Positions 23,683 to 36,530 of a DNA stretch of 64,000 nt are shown in pieces; position 1 is the first letter of the stretch, and the number at the start of each line of letters is the position of its first letter. Both the position numbers and the translations under genes were made by a program. The notes beneath the pieces were generated by a model. It did not search any database, was not told where the DNA came from, and saw nothing but the letters and a program-made list of their open reading frames with translations. Location of the stretch: positions 25,951,325-26,015,324 of the forward strand of contig CM053256.1 in NCBI GenBank assembly GCA_028583405.1, given 5' to 3'. The DNA is from Pogonophryne albipinna (Eukaryota > Chordata > Actinopteri > Perciformes > Artedidraconidae).

Positions 23683-23699
23683 TAGTCAAGGTAAGCTAA

Positions 23700-23784
23700 C
23701 TAGGTAGATAGATAGCAAACGCTAGCTAGCTTGATTTACGGATAGATAGATATATAGATAGATGGATAGGATAGATAGATACTG

Positions 23785-23827
<43 letters not shown>
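23700..23827. repeat. Compound GATA/GACA microsatellite
   Basis: Imperfect GATA units pass into a clean GACA run that ends at about 23827. The same two motifs make the much longer array at 26345-27293, but there in the opposite order. Confidence 0.9.
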
Positions 23828-23934
23828 CTGTACTTCTGCACGAGACCGCTCGAAAATAAAAATAACAGGAACCAGACGTAGGCCTATAAGGGACATTTCG
23901 AGCATCATTGCGATTGTCAACATTTCTGAGTTTA

Positions 23935-25330
23935 GCATGGCCGAAGACACTACACTACCCATAATCCCCAGCTATCGTTTAGGACTACTGTCCCCGTGAT
24001 TAATCTTCAAGCTCTGGGATTGGATGTTGGAGCGGCAGTGCGCCAAGGTTACGCCAAGCGTCAAACAGCTGTTTGAAATGGAACGAAACCACGCCAGACT
24101 ATCCAAAACTGGAATCGAACGCCCCCCCAGAACTACACATGCTGGCTATTGTGTTTCGCAAAATGTTCTATGGGACGTCTCGACTGAACGTTTTCGTTTT
24201 TCCCAGAATTAGAAGTTGCCAGTATTAAACACATTGGTGTTATCAAATGTAAAACATATAATTAATAAATGGGTGAAAATCGCTTGTGTCCATAATGCGC
24301 AGCATTAATACCCACATGACAGCTCATTGTTACTTTGTAATTCTACTCCACTACAATTCAGAGGTGAACCTGGTATTTTTACTCCACTACACTTATTTGA
24401 GTTACTTTGCAGATTCTGATTAATGATGTGAAATATAAACAACCCTTAAATCAGACTTTAGTTACACCTGAGTAAAATTCAGGTAAGGTGATTGTCAAGT
24501 GACAAAAATCAGGAGAGATATTTGATAAGTATTATTTAATGTTTAAATAAAGGTTAATTCGTTTTTCTGTTTTGCACATCCTCCTATTAATATCTTTGTA
24601 CATCCTGCACTAAACTGTTTTATTGTAGAGAACACTTATAGTATCTTCTTGATTTTTTATATTCTATATTTCTATCATTGACCTACTTTCCCCCTATGAA
24701 AGTATGTACTCTTAATATTTTTTTTATCAAATATAACACATAAAAACAATAATTTAATAATGTGCTTTAACCACTAGGTGGTGCACACAAGGTACACACA
24801 GCCAAAATAACTTTGTATTATTAGTGTAGGACACTTATGTATGTACAACATCTGAAGATGTGTAGTTTTATTCATGCTTTCACATCATTTTACAGCATAT
24901 TGCTATACTATTTCAGACTCAGTATTTACATTCTTATATTCAAAGAAAATCAGTAATATCTTTAAAAACTACAAGTCCTTTTATATCAGCTGTGCACCGT
25001 TATGGTGTAAATATCTATGAATTAGATCAAATGTAAAAGTCAGCCGAATTAGTGTTGATACTGCAAGGAGACGTATTGTGTGAAGAGAAATTGAAGATGT
25101 TGTTTAATTGTTGATATATTTATGATCCACGTCAAGTATTCAGTTTCGGCGGCATTTCTTCCAGTTTTTCCAAAGGTCTTCTAATCAGGGCTCTATAAAT
25201 AAAGAACTACGGCAGATCTGTAATATTTAATGCAGCCGAACCGTGTATTACAATGCCGTTATGTGATGACTTTCAAAGAGAAAAGCAAAAACACTCGGAA
25301 TTAAGTATTATTTTCTTTAAAAAAAAAAGT
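23935..25330 (+). mobile_element. Armless relative of the 17.4-18.95 kb repeat
   Basis: Segments align in the same order with the loop of the 17115-19950 structure. Landmarks are ACACTACACTACCCATAATC (compare 17428), the ACTACACATGCTGGCTATT stretch, TTTAACCACTAGGTG, and GCAGCCGAACCGTGTATTAC (compare 18864). The outer arms are absent. An inserted stretch at about 24328-24490 resembles the internal part of the 44998 hAT. Confidence 0.75.
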
Positions 25331-26344
25331 TTTTCGGATTTCATATGGCATAAACACCATATCCCTACATGCATTGCGGCTAAAACATCAAATCAGTGAG
25401 CTTAAACCATAGCTCAGGATCTTGGGTAATCAGTTCAGTGGCTGTGTATCGCAATGATGCTACGTCTGTTTCCAGTTATTTTTATTTTGAAATTCAGTTC
25501 CTGACGGACGCCCAAAAAGCCAGAGATTATGGAATTAAACAAATAAATAAAAACAAGGATAATTGTGTGTTATTGGTGAGTAAATAACAGTGTGTTATTT
25601 AGAAAAGAATAACAAATTAGATGGAAAAAAAGATTTAAAAAAATACAGATTTCAGTATTCTGAGGCTCTGAGCCCCATTTCTTTTCCTCACAGACGACAA
25701 AAAAAGTCCGACATTATACGTTTTAAAATAAAAACAATAATCGTGGCTTGATATTGAGTAAGAACATGTTTTTATGAACCCCACAGCTTCCGGTCTTCCA
25801 AGACCCGAACGGACAAAAAGACGTGGTGCAGGCACGAAACATACCTCCAATAGAAATACATTGCTTTTAAAATCGTTCTGTGTGACACGAAAAAAAGGGG
25901 AAAACCGTGTTGGTGAACACGAATCAATAGATTAAATGTCGTGACTACAACACGAAATGCTGTGAGACTGGGTTGACTGACCATGCTACAGCAGTGAGCA
26001 GCAGAGGTGGGGCTATGGCTTCATCATTATCAGGAAATCAGGATCGTATAGGGAGTACACACGGAGCCGTTTGCCCCCCCCAGAGCGTCCCGTTTGCAGA
26101 TCTATCTACCTTGGGACCCGTTATTGTTTGCAGGGTCCGTTTCCGCGTGTCCGTTACGGCCTCGTGTGAACGAAGGGGCTATACGAAAGGGAAAAGGAGC
26201 GGATACAACCATTTGCGTTCTCGTATAAACGGCACCTTAGCTATTTTATCTACCTCTGGAACAAGCTAAACTAGTTATAAATATGTTTATTCTTCACTGT
26301 CGGGTCACTCATTACTGGATCAGTGAGCTGCATGCGCTTCCGCG
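25331..26344. other. Unannotated, with shared repeat and possible MITE end
   Basis: At 25728-25765 the AAAAACAATAATCGTGGC block is shared with 21648-21685. At about 26045-26240 sequence ending CTCGTATAAACGGCACC looks like a MITE terminus, but the partner end is unclear. No gene recognised. Confidence 0.4.
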
Positions 26345-27293
<949 letters not shown>

Positions 27294-27874
27294 ATAGATT
27301 GATATTTATATATAAATATTTTTTGTGAAATAGCTAACGTTTTCTAGCTAATTAGCGCACGTTTGCACAGGTTAATTGAGTTTAGTGAAAATGTCAACAT
27401 GAGCTTTAGTTTGCAGTCTGACTGGCTTATACGTTTTGGTACTTTATAGTTGTGGCAATCTACTGTACACCACAAGACACTACTCGAGTTATTAAAACAT
27501 GTACTTATTTAAGAGTTTGGGCCATTGTCATATGTCATTCTGCCAGTCACTAGCAGAAGATGGATGTGGATACTGTAAAACCATCCGATCACTGCAGTGT
27601 AGCTGCAAATGATCTAAACAAAATGCATTGTTTATAATGCTGCTAGTGCTAAATCGGAAATCAAAGACATGGCTGAAGCAGAAGTGGTAAAGGGGCGGGA
27701 TGACATAAGGTGAATACTACAAAGTATATTTCTTCAATATAGCCAATAAACTGTGTGTAGACAAGCTGCTACAACTTGTCATTCATTCTCTCATGCTTGC
27801 TCTTTGACTTTACTTCTGGTTATCTAATAAACCTTCAAGTAACCACTAGAGTCAAATTCTGCAACGTCAGCTTT
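27294..27874. other. Unannotated sequence
   Basis: Nothing recognised between the GACA array and the satellite-bearing transposon. Confidence 0.4.
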
Positions 27875-27900
27875 CTACGGTGGCCCTAAAGTGCAAGTCA

Positions 27901-29979
27901 AAACAACATTTCAGAAAACGGCACAGCATTTCACTAAACGCCACAGCATTTCACTAAACGCCACAGCATTTCACTAAATACCACAGCATTTCAGAAAACG
28001 CCACAGCATTTCACTAAACGCCACAGCATTTCACTAAACGCCACAGCATTTCACAAAACGCCACAGCATTTCACAAAACGCCACAGCATTTCACAAAACG
28101 CCACAGCATTTCACTAAACGCCACAGCATTTCACAAAACGCCACAGCATTTCACTAAACGCCACAGCATTTCACTAAACGCCACAGCATTTCACTAAACG
28201 CCACAGCATTTCACTAAATGCCACAGCATTTCAGAAAACGCCACAGCATTTCACTAAACGCCACAGCATTTCACTAAACGCCACAGCATTTCACAAAACG
28301 CCACAGCATTTCACAAAACGCCACAGCATTTCACTAAACGCCACAGCATTTCACTAAATACCACAGCATTTCAGAAAACGCCACAGCATTTCACTAAACG
28401 CCACAGCATTTCACTAAACGCCACAGCATTTCAGAAAACGCCACAGCATTTCACTAAACGCCACAGCATTTCACTAAACGCCACAGCATTTCACTAAACG
28501 CCACAGCATTTCACTAAACGCCACAGCATTTCACTAAACGCCACAGCATTTCAGAAAACGCCACAGCATTTCACTAAACGCCACAGCATTTCACAAAACG
28601 CCACAGCATTTCACTAAACGCCACAGCATTTCACTAAACGCCACAGCATTTCACTAAACGCCACAGCATTTCACAAAACGCCACAGCATTTCACAAAACG
28701 CCACAGCATTTCACTAAACGCCACAGCATTTCACTAAACGCCACAGCATTTCAGAAAACGCCACAGCATTTCACTAAACGCCACAGCATTTCACTAAACG
28801 CCACAGCATTTCACAAAACGCCACAGCATTTCACTAAACGCCACAGCATTTCACAAAACGCCACAGCATTTCACTAAACGCCACAGCATTTCACTAAATA
28901 CCACAGCATTTCACTAAATACCACAGCATTTCAGAAAACGCCACAGCATTTCACTAAACGCCACAGCATTTCACTAAACGCCACAGCATTTCAGAAAACG
29001 CCACAGCATTTCACTAAACGCCACAGCATTTCAGAAAACGCCACAGCATTTCACTAAACGCCACAGCATTTCACTAAACGCCACAGCATTTCAGAAAACG
29101 CCACAGCATTTCACTAAACGCCACAGCATTTCACAAAACGCCACAGCATTTCACAAAACGCCACAGCATTTCACTAAACGCCACAGCATTTCACTAAATA
29201 CCACAGCATTTCACTAAATACCACAGCATTTCACTAAATACCACAGCATTTCAGAAAACGCCACAGCATTTCACTAAACGCCACAGCATTTCAGAAAACG
29301 CCACAGCATTTCACTAAACGCCACAGCATTTCACTAAACGCCACAGCATTTCAGAAAACGCCACAGCATTTCACTAAACGCCACAGCATTTCACAAAACG
29401 CCACAGCATTTCACAAAACGCCACAGCATTTCACTAAACGCCACAGCATTTCACTAAATACCACAGCATTTCACTAAATACCACAGCATTTCAGAAAACG
29501 CCACAGCATTTCACTAAACGCCACAGCATTTCACTAAACGCCACAGCATTTCAGAAAACGCCACAGCATTTCACTAAACGCCACAGCATTTCACTAAACG
29601 CCACAGCATTTCACTAAACGCCACAGCATTTCAGAAAACGCCACAGCATTTCACTAAACGCCACAGCATTTCAGAAAACGCCACAGCATTTCACTAAACG
29701 CCACAGCATTTCACTAAACGCCACAGCATTTCACTAAACGCCACAGCATTTCACTAAACGCCACAGCATTTCAGAAAACGCCACAGCATTTCACTAAACG
29801 CCACAGCATTTCACTAAACGCCACAGCATTTCACTAAACGCCACAGCATTTCACTAAACGCCACAGCATTTCACTAAACGCCACAGCATTTCAGAAAACG
29901 CCACAGCATTTCACTAAACGCCACAGCATTTCACTAAACGCCACAGCATTTCAGAAAACGCCACAGCATTTCAGAAAAC
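27901..29979 (+). repeat. 20-bp satellite, 104 units, never out of phase
   Basis: The consensus unit is CCACAGCATTTCACTAAACG. By eye there are 104 consecutive units with no indel. They fall into four main types, differing at the end of the unit: ...CACTAAACG (about 57), ...CAGAAAACG (about 22), ...CACAAAACG (about 15) and ...CACTAAATA/TG (about 10). The first units are degenerate and merge into the transposon TIR. It is not a CRISPR: there are no spacers. No open frame of note. Confidence 0.97.
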
Positions 29980-30754
29980 TTATACAGAAAGCCAAGGGTA
30001 TTCCTTTAGGGAGAACTCTTCTTGATTGTGATTGGACAGAGTACATGTCCCTAAACATCAGTGGTTAGCTGATCGATCCAATATCCATTCAGATTAGAGT
30101 GATGCGAATATTCTGTGGTCTACCATAGTATTTACATGGAGATAAACCCCGAATATTCGCATCACTCTAATTGCTCGAGTTTCACCGCGGCTGTCAGCTG
30201 TGTTTACTCCTGTCATTCAAACAAGAAGCGCTGGAGAAGGGGCGGGGCTTATCTCCATGTAAATCCTATGGGAGATACTAACTACAACAAAATGAACATA
30301 TTTTACCGTGATTTAATTGTAATACACATTTCAAAATGATGCCGAAGTAACTACATACTGATACCGGTTAGTAAAAACCATGAATTAATGCTTTGACAAG
30401 ACGGCAGGCGAAAAACCCTTTACAATGCTTGTTTTCTGAATGGATACTGGATCGATCAGGCTAAACTAATAAACTAAACTAAACTAACTTCGCCATGACA
30501 TAGACAGTCTGTGGTTTGTACTTGTTTAACTTTTGTCCAGTTTCTGAACAGATATGAGGAGCTGTGAGCTCAGAGTGCTAACAGCTAACGGCTGATGTTT
30601 AGGGATATGTTGCGCTGTCCGGTGCTGACCAATCACGAAGCGTAATTTCTTGACTGGCAGCAAAAACAACCAATCACAGCAGTGCTTCTCTGGCTGGCTC
30701 TGGCCAATCACAAACAAGAACAGTTCTCCCTAAAGGAATACCCTTTCTGTATAA
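29980..30754. mobile_element. Nested TIR element (TTATACAGAAAG ends, 775 bp)
   Basis: The ends TTATACAGAAAGCC and complement (CTTTCTGTATAA) form TIRs of about 55 bp, including GGTATTCCTTTAGGGAGAAC. Inside, 30285-30600 is closely similar to the core of the TAA-flanked MITEs at 33588, 39092 and 55001 (GATACCGGTTAGTAAAAACC, GCTTTGACAAG). A 20-bp inverted repeat at 30095-30114 and 30151-30170 adds a hairpin. The target duplication is ambiguous. Confidence 0.8.
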
Positions 30755-30755
30755 A

Positions 30756-31812
30756 TTGAAATGTTACTTTGTAAATGTAATCAGTTACTGATTACTGAAT
30801 ACATGGCTCTCAAAGTAATCCGAATACAGTTACAGTTACGTAATCAGATTACTTTTAGATTACTTTTGGATTACTTTCTTTTTCCATCACAGATGGGTAT
30901 GTTTTGGTGTACAGGAGACACAAAAAGCAAAAGGAAACTGAACGTGTTGTTACTGTTTTAATGGCTTATCAAGAGCACAACTGAAACATAACATCTGAAA
31001 CGATGCAACAACATAATAAACTTGTTGGGGATGCAGCTTGGGATGTGAGGAGTGAGGGACACGGCTTGGAACGGGCGTGTCGCCTTCTGTCCTGCCAGTG
31101 TTGGCAGGACATGAATTAAAATGTCGAACTCGGACTTCATTTTAAGGACATTTCGGCCAGGGATTTAGAGCTATATTTGTTTAAGCAGTGTGTGCACCAG
31201 TCTGCCTTGATCTATGAATTCATGTCCGTGACTCTCACAGTATCTGCTGCCCACAGCTGTTTTATAGAAGGAACACCTCCTTCACTTCATGAAATCTCTG
31301 CAGCACCAGGAGGCAGCGGGAGGGTTAACTCAGCCTCTGAGAAGACGAGCACGCAGTGCCTTTCACGCACCGCCTTCGCTGTGTTTACCTTCAGAATCAT
31401 AAGGCTAAAGAGCGACCGCAGGCTGATGTGTTTTAACCACACACACCTCTACACACACACGACTTAAACGCAGACTTTTGTTCCTCCATGTTTCGTTGTT
31501 ATTGATTCACTGAGCGGACCCGCCCCTTTTTTTTTCAAACGCTCCCTTTTTTGGTCCATCTGCGGCGGTAAAAGTTTTTGTGCGCTGTGATGATTCGGCT
31601 GTAACTTTAGTAATGAATATTAAATGTTGTGAGGAAATCTTTCAACCAATAATTCCAATAAGTAATCCAAAATGTATTCACTTCAGGTTTACGAAGTAAC
31701 TGTAATCAGATTACTCGTTTTTCAAATGTAACGCAAGCTGAATACAGTTACTTGATTTTTGTATTCTGATTACGTAACGCCGTTACATGTATTCCGTTAC
31801 AACCCAACCCTG
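30756..31812. mobile_element. Partial hAT-like element (right end CCCAACCCTG)
   Basis: The right end GTAACGCCGTTACATGTATT, then CCGTTACAACCCAACCCTG, is the complement of a common fish terminus beginning CAGGGTTGGG. Near the left edge, GTAATCAGATTACTTTTAG-type repeats mark the other subterminal region, but the left terminus is missing. The fragment at 48763-48839 has the same right-end motif. The 96-codon frame at 31177-31467 is not recognised. Confidence 0.65.
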
Positions 31813-31917
31813 GGCGTTTTCTGAAATGCTGTAGTGTTTTGTGAAATGCTGTGGCGTTTTCGGAAATGCTGTAGTGTTTTGTGAAATGCTGTGGTGTTTA
31901 GTGAAATGTTGTTTTGA
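31813..31917 (-). repeat. Inverted remnant of the 20-bp motif (about five units)
   Basis: GTTTTCTGAAATGCTGTAG-type units are the complement of the satellite unit. They are more diverged than those of the left array (TAGTG and TGGTG variants) and end in GTTTTGACTTG at the transposon's right TIR. Confidence 0.9.
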
Positions 31918-31940
31918 CTTGTTCTTCAGGGCCACCGTAG

Positions 31941-32757
31941 ATTTCCCTCAATCCACAAGACAACAGGTGGACAGCCACACACTGTGCTGTTTCAACACAC
32001 TGCAAGCAGCTGCTTTCAATTAACAGTGTGAATGTGTTTGTGTTAGACCAGGATTTACGTAGCACCCAATTTCGTAACCCATGTGTCGTACTAATCATCT
32101 CAATATGTGTGGATTGAAGAGTTAGACAATTATGTGTGTCTGTGTAATGGAGCTGCTATAGGAAATGCTGGAATGAAGTTGACTGAGTTGATTTCTCCCT
32201 GAAAGGAAATGAGTTTTGATTTGATTTTAGAAGTTGGTTTATTTATTTCTCTCCTGCTTCCTGACCTGTTGGAAGGGTTAAAATACAAACTGCACTTTAT
32301 CACGATATGGCATGTATGGGATTATGGGTGCAATTTGTGCAAGTGTATGGCGATTCAGCAAAAAACTGGCCTGCAAAAATGTTTCATTAGCGATATCTGA
32401 ATTTTGAATATTCTTTTGATGCTTGTTTCTGAGGTCACTGTCATTCTCCCCCTTAGGTACATATGAATACTTTTGAACTGCCATATTTTCTATTGTTCCC
32501 AACAATTCCAATCAATGATTGATCAGTTTATTGGTATTGAAAACAAGTTAGCTTCTCCTGCTTGCAACAGTTATTTGACCTAGTATTTAGTATTGTGCAA
32601 ACCATTGTCTTTTCGTCTTATATTACAAGTTGTTATCATCATACTACATTGTAAACCAATAATTATGGTAGTCACCATAAAGCAAATGTGTAATTAGGTG
32701 AAAAGGGTGCACAGAAGCAGTGTAATAACACGTTGTTATTTGCTTTAGTTATAGAGT
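31941..32757. other. Unannotated sequence
   Basis: Nothing recognised. Confidence 0.4.
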
Positions 32758-32960
32758 GCCACAGTGACGCGTCCTAAAACCCGGAAGCAAGCTTCTTCCG
32801 TTTCCGTCGACAAAAACGCAATGCAATTTCTCCATAGGATTTTTGGAAAATAGCTCGAAATAAGGTCTGTGGTTGACACACATTTAAGAGACGGATCACG
32901 TTTTGTTCAGTCGGATAATCTCCACATGTCTACCCTACTTTTATAATTTTCGAATTTTCG
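32758..32960 (+). mobile_element. Dispersed repeat (GTGACGCGTCCTAAAACCCGG), copy 1
   Basis: It shares GTGACGCGTCCTAAAACCCGG-like sequence, TTTCTCCATAGGATTTT, GAAATAAGGTCTGTGG and CCACATGTCTACCCTACTTT, in the same order, with 61115-61310. It is a non-coding interspersed repeat; the class is not determined. Confidence 0.75.
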
Positions 32961-33288
32961 AAATAAAAAAAGATTAGAAAATAAACAATTATACAATATC
33001 AACATCTGAAAATAGAGCATGAAACAGAACTAAAAGAGTATAACTATCTGACAAGTAAAACGTGATTTGAAGGGCTTAATTACAGCTAACACATTAGAAA
33101 TAGAAATGGATAAGGGTCTTGAAAATATCGATTTTATTTATTAACAATGGATAAATATTTGCCTGACTGAAATGTGTGTGTGTGTGTATTTGTGTGTCAA
33201 TGTGAATGTGTGTATCATATACCATCATGAGGTTAGATTTCACTGTAAATTCTTTCATTCGTGTCCACAGTTGTTCTCAACATTCCTA

Positions 33289-33439
<151 letters not shown>

Positions 33440-33587
33440 GAATTGTTAGCTGTATGCTTTGGCAGCCCACTGTAAAGTAACACCACTAATACTAAGAATT
33501 ACTCGAGTGTCTACACTTTATCGCTGCTGCAACTGTGTATTTGCATCAGCTGCTGACGTAAAATATGTGGTCCGAAAACAGAGTCAG

Positions 33588-34399
33588 TAATGGCGCTTTT
33601 CCACTGCAGGACCTAGCACGGCTTAGTACGGTATGGTTAGGCCTTGGTAGGCCATGCTCACTTTATGCTCCGTTTCCATTACAGTTTAGTTACTGGGGTA
33701 GTAACTATAGTAACGCAGTGTAGGCGGGGCGATCGGCTGTTCGGCGGGCGGAGCGACGCTGCATAAAACTTCTGTGACGTCATCTTCAATGCGAACCACA
33801 AAACCAAAACATCAGCCATTAGCTGTTAGCACTCAGAGCTCACAGCTCCTCATATCTGTTCAGAAACTAGACAAAAGTTAAACAAGTACAAACCACAGAC
33901 TGTCTGTGTCATGGCGAATACAGTCGCTGGTTTATTTATGTCTGTAGGCCGTTGTTGTGAGTGTGGACGGAGCATATACAACGTTAGCTTAGCCTGATCG
34001 ATCCGATCTCCACACACGCATTTTAAAAGGTTTTTCGCCTGCCGTCTGTCTGCAGACTTGTCAAAGCATTAATTCATGGTTTTTACTAACCGGTATCAGT
34101 ATGTTGTCATTTCAGCATCATTTTGAAACGTGTATTACTATTAAATCACGGTAAAATATGTTCATTTTGTTGTAGTTGTAGGCCCCTTGCCAGCGATTCT
34201 CTCTGACCAATCAGCAGTCGAGAGTGTTTACGTCACTAGTTTAGCATATTCAGCCCGGTTGTTGGCCCGGTAAGAACCTCGATTTTGGAGGGCCAGAAAA
34301 AATGTGAAAAAGTAGCCCTGAGCCGGAACTACCCCAATGGAAAAGCAAAACCCGGCCCGCTTAAACCGTGCTACGTGCTGAAGTGGAAAAGCGCCATAA
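33588..34399 (+). mobile_element. TAA-flanked MITE (TGGCGC...GCGCCA), copy 1
   Basis: TGGCGCTTTTCCACTGCAGG at 33591 and its complement to 34396, with TAA on both flanks (33588-33590 and 34397-34399). A 3-bp TWA target is the PIF/Harbinger hallmark. The core includes AACTAGACAAAAGTTAAAC and the complement of GATACCGGTTAGTAAAAACC. The core runs in the opposite orientation to the 39092 copy. It is non-autonomous. Confidence 0.88.
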
Positions 34400-34504
34400 G
34401 TCACTGCTCATTGAGCGGGTTGTCATGGTGACGAGTGATTTCAACCAATAGGAATGCAGAAAGAAAACCGCGTGGATATGACTCATTTAAGAGTTTTGAG
34501 TGTG

Positions 34505-34575
34505 ATTCGTGTGTCTGTGTGGGTGTGTGTGTGTGTACGTGTATGTGTGCATGTGTGTGTGTGTATGCATATACA
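34505..34575. repeat. Imperfect (TG)n microsatellite
   Basis: Interrupted GT/TG repeat with CGTGTATG-type breaks. Confidence 0.8.
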
Positions 34576-35240
34576 TTTGTCAGAAGGTGTAAGTGTGTGG
34601 GTAGATGTTTATTTTCCATTATCAAAACCATAGATAGGGACTTTTCATATAAGACAAAAGCACCTGCGGCATACACACTGCACAAAACACTGCACTTTGG
34701 TATAACTCTGACCTTTTCTTCACTTTTTTCGCATCTTAGATAGTGACTTCCTAATCCTAATGTCCAGGGGGTTGAAGTTCGCCCTGAGCCTCTCAGTGCT
34801 GCCTGGTTTGTTCAGTAACTTCTTTCTGACCTCAACATTGGGAGCAGACTGTTGTCCGGTTGGTTGGGACCCTTACTCATTCTCATAGCCTTATCCTTCC
34901 ACACTTGGTGTTTAATACTGTATCTTTGAAGCTAGAGCACTGGCTATTTTATGTTCAGCCTAACAAACCACTCCTTGCAGGGCCTTCAATGGTACAGGTA
35001 CTTTATTGGGACCTACACATTCTTAGAAGTGTCTGAAGTGAAACAGTCAAGGGGTCTCCCAAAATAACCCCTTTGCTATGCACTTAGGACAGTACAAATA
35101 AAGTATATTAGGTGCATCTTGGAGATCAATTTTAATATGCATCACCTATAATCTCTACTCCTGTCAGCTGACTGCCTTCCAAGTACCAGCTTCAGCAGAT
35201 ATTATAGGCCTTGCAGATATTCCATCACCATAACCTGTCC
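34576..35240. other. Unannotated sequence upstream of the LINE
   Basis: It may be the decayed 5' region of the LINE that follows, but I cannot identify any motif in it. Confidence 0.35.
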
Positions 35241-36530
35241 TCTCTCGTCAATCCAACCCGCTCAAACACCTTATCACAGTCAGCGTGTGGAACTGCACAT
35301 CTGCTACCCCAAAGACTACTAAGGCCACAGCCTACTCTTTTCTTTCGAATTTTTCGCTGTTACATGACTCATCCAATACAATGAATCATTATTATTTTCT
35401 ACCGCCCACCAGGTCGGTCCTATGGGTGAATTCTACGAGGCATTAAATCTCAAACTAACGTCCCTGATACTGGCCGTCGCCGGTATTTCTTTGGGACTTT
35501 AATATCCAGAAAGATTTCTGATTCACTACTCTGATTTACTACTGCTGCTAAACTCTTTAGCACTCTGACTGTCTCAATCCCCACCGACTCACAAAGCTGG
35601 AAACCACCTTGATATCATATTTACCAGAAGCTGGACAACATCAAACCTCTCTGTGACCCCACTTCAGATCTCTGGTCAATCATAAATATCCCACTCGCTA
35701 CCCCTCTCTTAAACTGACAAACCAATCTCCTCTAACACTGTACAGTACCTGTCCGCGGTAACCTTCCTTACGCTTCCTCTCTCCTTCCTTCCTGACCTCA
35801 GCTGTTCTCTTAGCCCTCCCCTCTTCTGATTCCATCTCACATTTGCCTCCCAACTTGATCGCAGACACTCTACTATCCTCTCTCCTATCCACTCTGTCCT
35901 CTCATGTCTCTGCAGGTCCCACCCGGCTCCATGGTTGACTGACTCAGTGCTGACGGAACCATCCTACTGACCTCCTTACCTATCAATCTTTTCTCTCCTC
36001 TAACTCGTCTTCCATTTCTGTAGGCAAAAGCACCTTCTATCAATCTAGAGTCCTCTTTCTCTAACCTCAAAAACTCTTCTCTATTTCCTCGTCCCTCCCA
36101 TTCCTTGACCCTTTCCCCTCTTACCTTCTACAGTCTGTTATATACAGTCATTCACTCTCATGGCTTTTCCTACCAACGCTTGGCAGGTGATAAACAACTG
36201 ATTTGGTCTTGTCCCCGGTCTGAAACCCATCTGCTTGTCTGGCCCACATCTCTCAGTGGATGTCTGCGCACCATCTGAAGCTCGAACTAAACAAGACTGA
36301 AGTGTTTTTCCTTTTAGGGAAGGACTCTACCATCCTTGACATTTCTATCAACATCTCCCTGACTCAGACTGAATGACGAGCAACTGTCCTTTACTGCTAA
36401 CATCGCTGCTTCAACCTGCTCCTACAGGTACACTCTTTACAACATCAGTAGGATACGTCCCCTTCTTACTCAGAAGACATTGGTACTCGCCTACTGTTCT
36501 GTGTATGGATTAGGCCCTTCTAACATTCAG
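35241..36530 (+). pseudogene. Degenerate L2-like LINE (endonuclease and RT C-terminal parts)
   Basis: Scattered frames read like L2-type ORF2. The endonuclease part has a FSTAHQVGPMGEF-like stretch near 35395, then a GTLISR/FNIQ-like run at about 35494 and KAGNHLDIIFTRSWT-like sequence around 35597-35636. After a large gap the RT C-terminal part has LSQWMSAHHLKLELNKTEV (about 36254-36310) and LYNISRIRPLLTQKT-like sequence near 36436. Frameshifts, stops and a missing central RT (the palm with its catalytic Asp residues) show a dead, internally deleted copy. L2-clade assignment is from motif recognition. Confidence 0.65.

Larger units (their letters stand above)
27875..31940. mobile_element. 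Composite TIR element carrying a 20-bp satellite
   Basis: The left end (CTACGGTGGCCCTAAAGTGC, 27875) and the right end (complement, to 31940) are inverted repeats. They continue through GTCAAAACAACATTTC into 20-bp motifs on both sides. On the left the motif has expanded to 104 copies. On the right only about five remain, inverted (31813-31917). Two further elements sit between them (29980-30754 and 30756-31812). The flanks GCTTTC and GATTTC hint at a decayed duplication if the element starts one base in, but this is weak. No transposase is visible. Confidence 0.8.

Noticed and set aside
27901..29979. Regular 20-bp repeats as a possible CRISPR array
   Set aside because: Units are directly adjacent with no spacers, the variants differ by one to three bases, and the host is a vertebrate. 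It is a tandem satellite.
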